NCBI GenBank assembly: GCA_911728435.2
Contig: OU452201.1
Location: 2,480,001 to 2,544,000 of the forward strand
Origin: Apoderus coryli
Lineage: Eukaryota; Arthropoda; Insecta; Coleoptera; Attelabidae
DNA length: 64,000 nt
Direction of reading: 5' to 3'
Numbering within the stretch: position 1 is the stretch's first letter; the number at the start of each line of letters is the position of its first letter. The translations under genes and the position numbers were made by a program. Shown here in pieces: positions 27,400 to 40,900 of the stretch. The notes under the pieces are model-generated. The model had not been told where the DNA came from and did not search any database. It was given only the letters and a program-made list of their open reading frames with translations.

Positions 27400-28609
27400 T
27401 TGCCGAGTGCACCGACGTTTTAATTCACCGATTTACAATAACACGAGTTTAAAATTGAAATTTGGAGTGCACCGTTTTTTAGTCATGGTTTAAATGTTCT
27501 AATCTGAGTATTAGTTTAATCCGCCCAAAATGACAGATTAAATGCAGCATTAACTAAAACTTAGATGTTTTTAGTGCAAAAACATATTATATAAACATTA
27601 TTCTAGGACAAAACATTAATTAATAGTGGAATATATCATTAGGAATAAGTAAAAATAATAATATATGTATAAGCAAACAGAAAGAGAGAATGGACTTGGA
27701 TTGGGAAGTATTTGTAGATGACATGGATCTTATAGAGATCATTGATTACGGGTTTCCGCATCAAATTAATATCAGAACCAACATTTTGATACGACTATTT
27801 AACGTTTTTTAAGAGACTGCGGTACATCTTGCTTGCCCTATCAGTTTTTTATCTTCGATGATATCATGGTATTTGTGAAATATATTAAATAATAAAGTCT
27901 ATTTGTTGGGTGTAAAATTTTACTCCTTTTACTTTTGCTTCATTCCATTTTACTGGTTTCTTAAATTCACAAGTTGTAGGATGTCACAGAAGTTCTTAGA
28001 TATCTATTAAAACGAATAGATATATAGATCCATAGTGAAGTCTACAACATGTTATAATATCACTTATTTACCACAAAAGTAAATGGTACCTAGGTATGAC
28101 ATGTTGCAAAATGTAATAGGTACTTCACGTAATTAAAACGATAAGGTAGGTAAAGGGCATAATATGTAGCTGATAGATTATATTATGAGGATTATTGTAT
28201 GTATCTTCATTGTTAAATGCTGTCGATTAGACGCACACAAGTTTATTTGAAACTTAAGCATCTTTTTATACAACATTATTGTAAATATTTATATTAATTG
28301 AAATAAACACTACTACCATTGCCTTTAAAAGACAATGCTACTACTATACTACTTCATTTATTTTTTAAATTTAAACAGTTTACTATTATTAGAATACCTA
28401 ACCTGTTTTATTTTTCTTCTACTTTAAGTAGAGTTTACCTTAAATGGCATATAATAACAATGTTGTCAAATTGTGTTGGTCCTAAATTTGCGGTTTAGTT
28501 AAACAGGCTATATTATTGAACAATGCATCCCAAAAAAATTAATCACAGATTAATATTAATCCACCTCTTAACTAATACTGGATTACCAATTTGTCGGTGC
28601 ACTCGGCAA
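27400..28609 (+). mobile_element. PIF/Harbinger-type DNA transposon relic
   Basis: Perfect 17-bp terminal inverted repeats TTGCCGAGTGCACCGAC (27400-27416; complement at 28593-28609) are flanked by TTA duplications (27397-27399 and 28610-28612), the Harbinger hallmark. Inside, at about 27691, an open segment reads MDLDWEVFVDDMDLIEIIDY followed by GFPHQINIRTN. This looks like the N-terminus of HARBI1-like transposases; after it the frame breaks (FFKRLR appears in another frame). The catalytic DDE region is missing, so the element is non-autonomous at 1210 bp. Confidence 0.85.
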
Positions 28610-28814
28610 TTAAGGATTTTGTTAAGAAACGTTTGCAAAACAGGGTTGCCAGATTAGGTTTTTTTTCCGCAATTTTGGGGAAAAAATAAAGTTTTGGGGA
28701 AAGCGATTGCGAGGGTAAATATTTGGGGATATTATTAGTATTTTTCTGTGTAAAGTTACTTATTTTAATTTAAAAGTTTTCGCGGACATTTCTAAGGTTT
28801 TTTTATTAGGCTTA

Positions 28815-31800
28815 TCACGCTTCACAATCTTTATTTGTTATTCCACTAAAATTATCATGAGACTTCCTTCCAATATTGACAGCTTCTTCGATAGTATCCG
28901 GAAGTTTAGTATTGGCAGTTTCCGGAAAATTTAACGCTAACAAACCACAAATCAATGAGAGCGAACCAAACATAAACATTGGTAACATTGGGGAAATTCT
29001 AGCCTGTAATATTAGTAGAGAATGATAGTTTAGAAATTAGAATAATAATGCTGAATGTATGGACTTACCAAAAGGGGAACTTGTGGTGCTATCATCATTC
29101 CAAACCTTCCACACATTGAGCACATGGAAAATATTCGGTGTCTTGTATGAGTGGGAAACATTTCAGTGGTTAAACCATAGAGGACTGCGAATGCAATCGT
29201 TAGACACGCTTTTCCAACCAGATATGCTGGTAGTTTCATCCACGTCAGATCTAATTAGTGGTTTGGCAAAAAAAATTGATATATGAAAATTATTTCTACA
29301 ACACTAGTCGTTCTAATATAATGATCACACCTTCAGGTAAAAATCCAACTGAAATACATGATATTCCACCTAAGACCATTGTCATAAACATCATTTTCCG
29401 TCTGCCAAACCTTTCGTTCGTGTAGCAGTAGAGGATGTTTGCAGGAATTTCTATTGCCGCAGAAAATATGAAACTCAAGTAGATATTGTCCGATATTGCA
29501 ACTGAATGAATGGTTAAACCGTAGTAACCAAAAGTACAGCAAATCTAGGGATACAACACAATATACAGGGTGTTACAAATTGGTCGGCCAATGCGCTAAC
29601 CAGAGATCCTTTGGGGCTTTGTACGCAGCACACAGGGTGTTTTTTTTTTTGACATTTGCAGCTCCTGTATACTGAGTATAAAGCGCTAAAGGGAAAAGTA
29701 AATATTGATAATAAAAAGAAAATAATTTTGTGGCATAGCGGACAAATTGTATTGTAGATAGTTTTTGTAACATCTAATATTACCCATGTAAATGAACATT
29801 GTAGAATTCTCAGGAGTAAGGTTTTATTGGTAAACACAGCTTTTAATGACTCTTGTTTAGTGTCTTCAGTTTTTTCTTTATCATTGTTCACTTCAACAGT
29901 CAAAAGTAGTTTGTCTAATTGTTCTTCAGTTAGTTCTTGACGATTAGTCTTAGATATTTTCTGCAATACATCTGAAACAGAGACAGTAGCTTTGAAGCCG
30001 GATCTATTAAGGTGCTACTTGATTATACTTGGCCAGCATAGGCGCCGGTAGAAAGATTTCCAAAGGGGCAAAACTTTTTTCATCGTATATATTATTATAT
30101 TGAAAATATCTTAATTGACAATTAAATACATGACGCGTTAATATTAATCAAAGAACCCTTAAGATTCTGATGCATTGTAACCTAAAATTATTGTGTGCCC
30201 CTTGTCTTTATAAATATAACGTCAAAAAGTATTAAAAACCCAACGAATAAGTTTACCCTGTAGCCCGTTTATAAATCCTTGACGTAGGCACAGTATAATA
30301 AATAATACAGTATTCTGTCTTTCACCATTTCACGTTTGCAAGCCGTCCTGCGCATATCGTCGCGCATGCCGCCATTATGGGTTACAACGTCAAAATAATC
30401 CCATTGACGTAGATAGATACAGTTCACTACTGTGTTCAATATATAGTTCATTGTCGGCGTGTACGAAATAAATAAATGTTGTGTTTAAATCTAAATCTGT
30501 GTTTTTGGTATAGTGTTCGTGAGAATTAAAAGTATTTTATTTTTATTAACGTGTCTTGGGATTCATACAATGAATAATCACGGAGGACATGTGTGTGTTG
30601 CAAAATGTTGTCCCAATAAGCGGTACACTTGCTCTAAACATTTTTTTCGCTTCCCCAAAGATCCTGTTAGGTGAGTAATAAGTAAAAATTAAGATAAATA
30701 CTAGATAATTTTACGTTTATAACAACTATTTGTATAACCGTAAAATTTATATTACGAAATGACAGTATCTAATATGTTTTTAAACTAAATACAAGTGAAA
30801 CATAAACACAAGTTGTCGCGTGGCTAGTTGTTATTTTATTGACAATATCATTATAAAGTTTCAAGAAGTTTTTTCCAAAATTTGCCTTTAAAGTTGCTGT
30901 TGTTGTAATTTGTGAATTAAACTACCCGTTTAACTCACTACAACGATATTCATAATAAACCACGAAAATTGAAATAAACGCGATTTATTAATAAAGAAAA
31001 ATAACAAAGTTATTATTATTGTTATTAAAAATCACCCAATCATGTCAACATTTAACTGATAACACCACTCAAGGTTGTTTTCAATCACTATGACACACCA
31101 CAAATATTTCTGAAATTGACAGCGATATTATTATGTACTTAAATATTTTTACAAAAATAAAAATACAGTACTGTGGTTAGAAACCAAAAACTATAATTAT
31201 TCTTAGTCAGGACCTGTCTTGTAACCCAAAGTGCGAACGTGGAGACGGAATGCTGTACTTATTAATGCTGTGACGTAGGTACGACGTTGACGTAACTGTT
31301 TGAAATTATAAGTTTCGCAGCTAATTTATAGACACCTGTATCACTCATCTTATACGTTTTCCTTCAATTAAATAAAGTTGTATACATACTGCGTATCTCT
31401 TGCCGTCTATCAACTGTCATTAACCATCGTATTGATTCTGGTAATGTTAGAATGAGGATTAGTGCAGGGAATCCAAGAAAGTATAGTATCCGTACCATTG
31501 TCCTCCATGATGTAGCATACCAAGCCATTAAACCAATGCATATTTCACCAACGGCATACATGGAACTTAGAATTGCATTGCCCAAACTGCGTTCCTTTTG
31601 ACCAACAATCTCCATCGCTAAAATGGGATTTTGAATAAACAGTCCATGTGAAGATAGACTTAGACGTCAATCTTACCTAGGATAAAGGCAGCAACATACT
31701 TTCCAGCACTCAAAGCTGTATCAAGAAATTCACATATTACATACATGATATAATTGACCGCAAATGATTTGACAATTCCCATAATAGTACTCATCGTGAC

Positions 31801-33647
31801 AGTGAAAATTAGTACTTTCTTTCTACCAAACCTGGAAAATAAATTCAACATCAACAACGCCTAATTGGTATAACGAATTCCTCAACAATCGTTGGAACTT
31901 CAATTTAATATTAACGAAAGAACTTACGTGTCGGAAATATATCCTGTGTATACATCACTTATGAATTCCCCCGAAACGCTCAGACTGCCTATTATAGTAA
32001 GCTTCCATAAATTCTCATCGCAGCGTATGCCAAACTAAAAGCTTTGATATAAAATCATATTCCATATACCTATCTATTTCAATTTATTTTGACTGTTTTC
32101 TCAATTTTATTTTTAACCTTATTTTTTTTGACCACCCTGTATCAAACAATGCAAAAGGTGTTATGAAAGTAGATAAAATAAGATAAGAAGCTTTATGCAA
32201 ATTAATTATTTTAAATTTTCTGGTTAAGGACCATAATGACGATTTGTGCATTCCATCCAAGGACACCCTGTATATTATTCAAGTGGATATTTTAGATAAA
32301 TTTCCAATTAGTTTATATTGATTGTTTTATGGCTAAATACTATCTAGAAAAGTGCAACCATTTCATTTGTCACGCGAGAATATTATTTGATAATATTGAT
32401 TACGTTTTTAAACCACTTGAAATTCTTGCATAATAAGTAAGACAAAATTTGAATCTGAAAAACTAACTGATGGAATACGAGGGCTGCTATTGATAGTTTA
32501 AGCCTTGGTAACACTTAGGTACTGTTTGTTGTTTTCACAATTTAGTGTTTCCGTTTTCATTAATCTAATTGTAAAATAATTAATTTGTTAGTTAGTTGGA
32601 CTTCAAGGTCCTCTGGCGTCTTCGTCTTAATATGTGGGCGATTGACAGCTATTACATTAAAGCACTAATCTTTTTATATATTATACTTAAAGTTTTGTGC
32701 AAGTTTAAAAGTTCACCTTGAAAATTATTTATTTATTCGCAGGCAAGTTATGAAAAGTATGTCAAAGAGATGTTACGAATGTAATTATTATTGTTTATAG
32801 CACTTAATAAATATAATTTATATATTTGTTTTGAACCATTGTTTTTTTATTTCAGCAATTTAATTTACAATACAGACTGTCACTCGTTTACGAGGGAGAA
32901 CCATTATTAGATCCTCCTTTAGTACCAATTTGAAAATTTGACTTCTGTCGTGGATTATCGAGACAACAGTCTATCGATCACTAATTTGCACGTTTCGCGA
33001 TGAAGCCCTATCCTGCGAAACGCTAATATAAAGAGGTTAAGCATGGTCGTCATTCGACGAAGTTTGCGAAGGTCATCCAAAATTGTATTTGACGTTTATA
33101 TACTTACATCATTAGCAATAACGAGCGTTGGATGTTCATAAATCACTGTGTCGCACACTACCGTTTCTCTGGCTTCGATTGAGTCCTGTATTGTAAATTC
33201 TATTGATGGGTTTTGAGTTAAACACGTGGTCGTCCTATTTTGCAAATATCGTGTACACCGTGCCGGGCTATTTTGAGTATCATGTGGCACGTAGTTTTTC
33301 AACCATTTTGGTTTGAAACTTTCAAATGTAGTTGAATTTTCGCATTCTGCAATGAGGCATCTGAAAAATGTAACTATTTTAGGACAAAAGAATAAATTTA
33401 TATCTTCTTTTCAACCTATAATCAACAAACTTTAATTTGTTGGTTATACGCGGGCTACACCAGTTTGGTGGGTCCCGCAAAATAATTAGACTCACCTGTG
33501 ATTGACATCTCGTGCTGTGAAAATATAGCAAACCGTAAAAACGGAGAAAATCACAACTAAACTCAATACAAAATAGTTGTAAATTTGGAATTTACCCCAT
33601 TTTCCATTATTTTCTAAAGCTTCTTCCAGCGTCGGACTGTTGATCAT
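28815..33647 (-). CDS. SLC22-family organic cation/carnitine transporter-like protein
   Basis: Major-facilitator plasma-membrane carrier. Exons: 33647-33496, 33360-33108, 32034-31928, 31831-31677, 31617-31390, 29971-29784, 29544-29331, 29250-29069 and 29003-28815. All phases match and give 555 residues. Features in order: a short cytosolic N-terminus and TM1 (exon 1), and a large extracellular loop with several cysteines (exon 2). Then comes FGRKKVLIFT between TM2 and TM3, LPESIRWL (the ESPRWL motif with P replaced by I), a long intracellular loop ending RILQCSFTW, and NERFGRRKMMF between TM8 and TM9. The last transmembrane helices and LALNFPETANTKLPDTIEEA complete it. The substrate cannot be read from sequence. 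The 1.8-kb intron between exons 5 and 6 hosts a P-like element in the opposite orientation. Confidence 0.9.
30289..31272 (+). mobile_element. P-like element copy 1, internally deleted
   Basis: Starts CACAGTATAATAAATAATAC and ends with the complement of CACAGCATTAATAAGTACAG, giving imperfect TIRs of about 30 bp. ACGTAGG is duplicated at 30282-30288 and 31273-31279. At 30570-30670 it carries a short exon MNNHGGHVCVAKCCPNKRYT...FRFPKDPVR ending in a donor AG|GTGAGTAA. That has the look of the first half of a THAP zinc finger, as in P-element transposases. No transposase catalytic region remains (984 bp). Sits in an SLC22 intron, antisense to the host gene. Confidence 0.8.
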
Positions 33648-35211
33648 TGCAAATTACTAATCTATAGAATAAAAACTCAAAATGTACCGGAACTTTATTT
33701 AAAGAGAGACTATAGCAAAATATCACACACGAAAAATGGAAAGAGCTACCTATGGATGAGATTTATGTTAATTTAAACCCGCTGCTGGTCGTTGGCTAGA
33801 TAATATTAATTATTATTAATCTAAGAAACTTATAAGAAAATATTGGGAAATCGTACATTTATATTTACAACTTATCATAAATTAGGACAAATTTACTTTT
33901 ACAATATCTTTTGAAGATAATGAATATGCGACAGTGTGCTTGAATTATCAATAATTATTAAATGTTTTCTGATATCAATCACCTATACGGGGTGTCCCAA
34001 TAACTGATTTGACCAGGCACTAATTCTTAAAATAGTCGAAATATTTTTTTGCAACAAAAACCATGATAAGTTAAAATTACAATGTAATGTAACATGTGGA
34101 CAAGACTAGGACTAGAAGTTTGTGTTGCAGCTGAAGGTTTACAGTTTGAATACAATATATTAAAGTAGATAGCCTTGCAAATTATTAAAATAATGTGAAA
34201 TTGTTGTTTTTCTGTTTTTATTAAGTTGATTTTTAATAAAATCAAAAGTAACATGATTTAGAAATTAAAAATTAAGTTATTCAGTTATTTATGAACCGAT
34301 TTTTAATCGGAAAAGAATAATATATAGAGAAAAACACATTCTATGATAATCTGTTAAAAATAAATAAGATGTAAATTATTGTGGAAGGCTTCATTACAAA
34401 AAGAAAATCATCACCGCAATTTTCACAGCTAAACCGTTTCCGAAATCCCTATGTAATTACTTTTATCTGGGACACCCGGTAATATATGTAGGTACTAATT
34501 AAATAAAAGTCATCTTTAGGTGATTTTTCTTACCTTCCCTTGAATTATATTTTTTCTAAATTAAAACAACTTCATTTTGATTATTATCTTAATCTAACTG
34601 TATTTTACACAAACCTTTATTTTCGTTAATTTTTATTTTGAAATCAACTCTTTTTAATATCCACAGATATAATAATTATTATGTAAGTGTATTTTACTGG
34701 TTTTTGAACTCACGTTTCACCAAGAATTTATTCTTTTCTGATAATAATAATTAACAAACAACACTATTATAGATAGGTAGTTATATTTTATAAGAAATAT
34801 TTATTAATAATAAACAATAACAAGAATTAATAAAATGTTCATCAGTGGCGGTGCGTGAGTTGGGAAAGAAGGTGGCCGTGGACACAAGAAAATCTTACCT
34901 ACTATTTTTTGTACATGAAAAGACGTCAATGACTTGTTGTCAAAATCATGCATAGACTGGACGAACTTCTTTTCTATTGATAGGACCGCCAATGGGTTCA
35001 ATCGATCTTCTAACAGTGTGTGCTTCTCAGAAAAGTTTTACTTTAAAACTTTGTGTACACTCGGTATATCATAATACCTACCTATAATATACAACTTCCT
35101 GTATTTATGGTTACTAAGACTAAGTAGTTATTTAATTAGTAAGTATACTTAGGTCAATAATCTAAAGAAATATTAAACAAACGATGTCGTGCCCCAACAC
35201 TCAACAACATG

Positions 35212-35253
35212 TATTTCTTAAGATAAACTATAGGTAGTTTATCTTAAGAAATA
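35212..35253. repeat. 18-bp perfect inverted repeat
   Basis: Arms 35212-35229 (TATTTCTTAAGATAAACT) and 35236-35253 with loop ATAGGT. Function unknown. Confidence 0.9.
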
Positions 35254-35825
35254 GGTACTTATATTATTAATTTGAATAATGAAAAACCACATACCGTTTA
35301 CTAAATTAAACCTTTTTATGTAATATCATCTATTAGGTATATACGAAGGAAGAATGATGATTTAAAAAATGCAAATAGTGCATGTGTTTAAACGGTCTTG
35401 AAAGTATTATAAACATTTTTTGTCAATCATCATTGTTATGCAATTAGTAATTCAAGCAAAAGTATTTTTGACTGCATAACATCCAGTTATTTGTGTTGAC
35501 AATCGAAAGTAGGGTGACTCTGTCGATATTTTTTCATAGTGTCAACAGTTTAGACCGCTCAGTGAGCGCATCATTCCAAAACCTAAACCGCTTATATCGC
35601 TCAAGGGAGAGGTAAAAAGAGGCCATTTTGATGTTCTACTACAGGAGAGTCTAAAAAAGTACATAATGAGCTTACTTTGGAAAAGTTATAATAATAATAG
35701 TATTGGTATAAAACACGTCATTGTATTGTATAATAAGTATCACCATAAAATCTGCGTATAATATAATAACATAGCTTATTGTAATAATAATATAAAATAT
35801 AGGAATTATAATATATGGATGTAAC

Positions 35826-37452
35826 CATAGAAATCTTATATTATATATGTACTCTAGAATGCTAATTAAATCCAGCCGAATACCAAAAAGTGTAACGGGT
35901 ATGCAGAGTTTTCTCGAACTACGCATGCTCCTCAGTCACTTATTTTCAGTACAGAGCTGCCATATTTAAAACTATTTTGTCGTTCGCCTTACAGAATTTA
36001 TGCGACATATCTGTTTTATAAATAAATCCATATGTTGCGTCATACGAAACTGCTTGACAAAATCAAATAATTCAATGTTATCGGTAAAATTGTAATACTG
36101 TTTAGTTTTCAGCAATATGAACGAAACATTTTTTTCCTAATCTTATTAAATTTAGGAGATTTCGCAACAGCGTCTATTTTCGCAAATGACATTTCTCGTA
36201 GTGGGAATATCTGTCAGAGTCGGCTTCACAACAATTCAGATAGGTTTTATAATTGAATTATGGGTTTATGCGTGGTATATTTTAATTGTTGATAGATATA
36301 CCTATTTGTGATTAAAATTGTTTTTAATATTTGTTATTTTGGTTTGGTAGTTTGTTTATTTAACAAACAATGAGGTGTATAGTGTTGTGGTGTAAAAATG
36401 AAAGTATCATTCCTGGTATTAAATATTTTCAGTAAGTTATTGTTTCGGGTTTCTAACAGTCTCAGTTTGAGTCAATATGATACCATTGACATGATACTCA
36501 TTTTTAGCTTGACAAAAAAAAGACATGATGTTTGGATGCGGGCATTGGGATCCTAGTACAGAAAATGTATGTGATGGGAATGTCATATGCAGTAAGCATT
36601 TCGCTGCAGAAGATATCATTTGTAGAGAAGACGGCAAGAGGATCACCCTCGTACCCGATGCAGTTCCCAAACTTTTGTTGAAAAGAAGAGATTATGTAAA
36701 TGAGAGTGGAAGTTAAATTCTTAATCGTTTGATATCAAGACACTGTTTACTTAAAAGCAGTCAGTCAAAAATGCATGATATGTATGTCAAGAATATATTT
36801 CCTACGTTGTGTAGGTATACAAAGTTCGTTTGAATTCTGTTGTTAAACTGGAATATACTTAATTATAGAATCCTCCATGAAATTGCTGAGAATAAAAGTT
36901 CTACCAACCATGTTTTGTCACAAAATACTATTGCGAGTAGTACGGATGATATGGAAGTGGTTTACATGGACACGGAAAATATTCGTGAAATCACTGTTTC
37001 TTGCACCCCTTCTTTGAAGGCTGCAGAGAGGTAAGAGGCTTAAGGTGGTTGTATAAAGAAACAAATATTATATAATAATAAAATAAATAATTAGAATGCT
37101 CAAGTCCTTACGATATTTTCCAATATTAGAATTTTTACTTATTTCTCGTTTCTGCTTAGATTTATTATTATTGGGTTGTACCTGTTAAACAATAAAGTAT
37201 TTATATATTTAATGTAATTTTTTATTTCTTAAATTCCTTTATTCCATTTTTTTATTTGAATTACCAAATGGTAAAATTTAATTTTAAATATACCTATAAC
37301 AGTAATATTACATTTAATCAAAGCCGGTCCTGTTGAAAAATAAGTGACTGGTGATCATGCGCATTATGGACAGCTCTACACTTTTGGTTACATTTTTGTA
37401 CTACGGGATTATCATTCTAGAGTATATATATATATAATATAAGATTTCTGTG
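35826..37452 (+). mobile_element. Decayed P-type transposon with THAP domain
   Basis: Bounded by a perfect 8-bp duplication GATGTAAC (35818-35825 and 37453-37460), as P elements make. Imperfect inverted ends of up to about 140 bp begin CATAGAAATCTTATAT and, complemented, CACAGAAATCTTATAT. Inside, 36371-36431 encodes MRCIVLWCKNESIIPGIKYF with a donor. About 36517-36715 carries the rest of a THAP finger (a WMRALG block, then WDPSTENVCDGNVICSKHF and VPDAVPKLL), but in two frames, so it is broken. 36840-37033 encodes a further segment ending in a donor (SLKAAER|GTAAGA). No catalytic region is present. Confidence 0.82.
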
Positions 37453-37905
37453 GATGTAACATGGTATATAAATGTCAAAGTTTATGTGGGAAAAGCCAAT
37501 GTTGCCTCATTGAGTATTAAATTACATATAATTTGGCAATAATGAAACCAACAATTTTATATCTCTTTCATAATGATATGGATAAATGTTAGATTATTCT
37601 AATATTTTACACCTCCATATATTATGTGTCCTTTCAACATGTTATAGTATAAAAATTAGAAGGCAATGAAATAACTTGGCAACAAAACTACATCAAAATG
37701 TCGGTTTTTTCTTTCTTATCGTCGATAAATACAACCTTAAAACCAATCCAAAAAACTATTTATTTACTTCCCTCTCCCTTACCATATGATTCTTCAAGGC
37801 ATTCGATATCCTAAAATTTGATAACAAAACAAAGGATATTTCTTTAGATTTTTTTTGTCTGTACCCGTTTCTTCGTTTTATTATAGAGTTAAGTTTTACT
37901 AAATT

Positions 37906-40900
37906 ATGGATGAATTAAGTGATAAATTTTATCATCTATTTAGTTGCGATTTATCATTTCGTATTGATATAAAAATGTATGTTTTTGTTACCTAAAAACA
38001 ACAACAACGTAAAACGTGCTTACCCAGTTATGTCTTTTCTAGAGGAACATTAGAAGGTAAACGTGAGAAACCCACCTATGAACAACTACTAAAGTCTCCT
38101 ATGCTAGAATTCTCCGGCCTGTGCCAAGAAACATGTTCCGATTTAATGGTACAGTGCCAAGTTTATGATAAAGATGAGCCCCTCAGTCTACCAGTTACTA
38201 CAGAGTACAAAGCATTCACTAACAGATGGAAGTAAGTGTAAAATATTCCTAATCCTGATTGAAATAAGTGTTATTATCGTTTATTATAGCTGGAACGAAT
38301 GGTTAACATTACCAATAGAATTCTGTGATTTACCCAGAACAGCACAATTAGCAATTACAATATACGACTGTGCTGGTCCCGATGAGTTAATGCCATTAGG
38401 AGGAACCACAGTTTCGTTTTTCAGTAAACATGGAGTGTTCAGAGAAGTATGATTTCAGACAATGTATTTAATGTTATGGTTTTCTATTTAATTAATTATT
38501 TTAAAGGGTTTATTGGATCTGAGAGTTTGGCCGAATGTTGTCGCTGACGGGAAATGTCCTTCAACAACACCCGGTAAGGGTCACGTCGGTAACGAACGTA
38601 TGTTGACTCTCTCAAAGTTGGCTAAGAAACATCGAAATGGGCATATTCCAAAGGTAACGTAGATCTGTTTAATACCTAATGACCCTAATGATTTTAAATT
38701 AAATAGGTTGATTGGTTGGATCGTTTGACGTTTCGTGAGTTGGAAATCATAAATGAACGGGAAAAACGTTCGTCTGAATATATGTATCTCACTATTGAAT
38801 TTCCGAAAATTTATTCTGATAGTATTTTGCATCATGTGATTTATTTTGAGCAAAATGGGGAGGAGTTTCACACATTCAAAACGAATGCGGATTTGGTTTA
38901 TGTTCCAGATGCTGAGACTGGGAAGGTATGTATGTACAGATTATTATATTATCTGGCAATCAACCTACTAGTTCGCGAACGAACTATGATTGACTTGATA
39001 CCAGTAAATCCGCTGAACACGCAACCGTTAGTTTCAATTTAAGTATCAACACGATACAAGTTGTAAACCATTGTTTTTTTTTCTGGGGAAGAACCGAAAA
39101 CATCTCTTCCATAATAATAATTATAATAATCTTTATTATGTCTAACAGGCTTACGCCCAATTACAAGACAAAACATATTATGCATAAATTATTCAGAAAT
39201 ATCAAAAAAAAACACAAAAATACAAAAAAATATATATGACAATGGTATAAATTAATTATTATAAATTAAATTAAATACACGTGAAAGATTAGAACCGTCA
39301 TTAGAACAGCAATGATACAGAGAAACATCTACAAATGGACTGACCTTAAATACTCTCCCAGTTCCCGTTTAAAGGAGGAAACACTTCCGCCGAAATAATT
39401 TACATGTCTATTTAAGAACCAACCATTACATAGCGTGCAAGCCCTTGTCAGTGGTGTTTTCCCTTCATAATTGTGGCGAAATCGGGGTGGTTGAAATAAA
39501 TAGGGGTTACGAGAATGGTATTGAGGGGCGTTAAAATTTAATTGCGAAAGAAGTCGGGGGCAGTCAATCAGAGAATTGATCAGTTTAAATAGAAATAGTT
39601 GATAACTGAACACTCGCCGGAATTCGAGAGAATCGACATTAAATCTGTCGAGCAGCTGTCTATGTTCGATATTGGTTTGAACAGACTTTACTGGCTTAGT
39701 CACGTACTTTCTATCGGCGTGGTATGTGATTTCCTCCATATCTTTTTACTTTTCTTCCCGATTGAGTTGATAGTTCAAAGATTAATGACTCGATTAAGAT
39801 CAAACTTGGAAATAATACTAACGATGTGATAAAACATGTCACGATTGAAAATATCCCCACCACTACCTTCTATCCCCACCATTGCGCGGAATTTAAAACG
39901 CCTCCATGTAGTTGTCTTATTTAATAATTTTGAAAATTCAGTAGATACTTGATAGCTACACCACAAAATGTATTATTTATGTTCCAATCACACTGATAAG
40001 AGCAAAATAGACGGAAGATAAGAAACTTAATTTCTATAAAATTAAAAATAAACGATTAGAGTACGACCCACATAATTTTAAACATGTGGCAAAAATGTCG
40101 CTTACTAAATCCTTTTGGAAAAATATTTCTGTGAAATATAACGACAAAGCAACCACACAATACATTTTAGCAACAAATTTGCATAATATTCACTGTGTTT
40201 TATGTGAACAATCAATCAACAGTCATAGTACAGTTCGATGTTGGACGTGTGACTGTTATTTGCATAAAAAGTGTTTTGAGAATGCGGCGAATATTTTTGA
40301 TATATCCGAGACGAACTGGCAGTGTAAGAAATGTCAACATAATAGTAGTGATGGTGAAAAGGTAGCACTGGATAGCAGTGATGTTCTTAGGAACGAGAAC
40401 GAGTGCTTAAAGAATCAAGTGCAAATACTTAATCGGTTAGTTAGTGAACAGGATATTGTTAATTGTTTGCAAAAGCAGCAAATAGATGCGATATCGATAG
40501 TGGGAAGTAAATATGTGAGTGTGTTTCATTTACAATACAGGGTTCTTCACGGTGAACTGCTTTTGCAATTGGTGGTTTTAACGTGAGCTATTGAAAGAAA
40601 GCATTAAAATATAAGACCACTTGGCCTAGTTACACGTTCACTTTCTAAAAATAAAAATCAGGCCGCATGGAATTTTGTTAATAAACTAACCAGTAAAGCG
40701 AAGGTGTGCTGTTGAGTTCTTTGAACCACTTTCATTATTGATAAACAAGTCTGCTGAGACGGGAATTTTCCCGAGTTAGTTAAAAACTGCTACAATCATG
40801 CCTGTCTTTAGTTCCGACAGGTATGCTTTCCACCTTTCGATTTTATCCCCCACGTCAGATATTATACGCCCATTTGTATGTAATGTAATGAAAGAATAAT

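Larger units (their letters stand above)
24189..28814. other. Gene-free region with satellite and DNA-transposon relic
   Basis: 24189-25120 and 26200-27396 show no coding signal; short open frames there match nothing. 25130-25860 is a CCTA-rich satellite, 26175-26196 an (AT)n run, and 27400-28609 a PIF/Harbinger relic, described separately. Confidence 0.6.
33648..37905. other. Gene-free region between SLC22 and PIK3C3
   Basis: Head-to-head intergenic region. 33986-34482 may be a short MITE (ends GGGGTGTCCCA and its rough complement GGGACACCCGG). An 18-bp perfect hairpin lies at 35212-35253, and a THAP-bearing P-type element spans 35826-37452 (separate entry). Nothing else recognisable. Confidence 0.55.

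Noticed and set aside
29296..29330. Extension of SLC22 exon 7 past 29331
   Set aside because: Reading on gives a dead end at a weak donor; using the donor at 29330 joins in phase to the next exon and fits the family.
29514..29966. 150-residue continuous frame in SLC22
   Set aside because: Only 29971-29784 is exon; the rest reads through an intron with ACAGGGTGT repeats. Splicing to 29544 restores the conserved transporter sequence.
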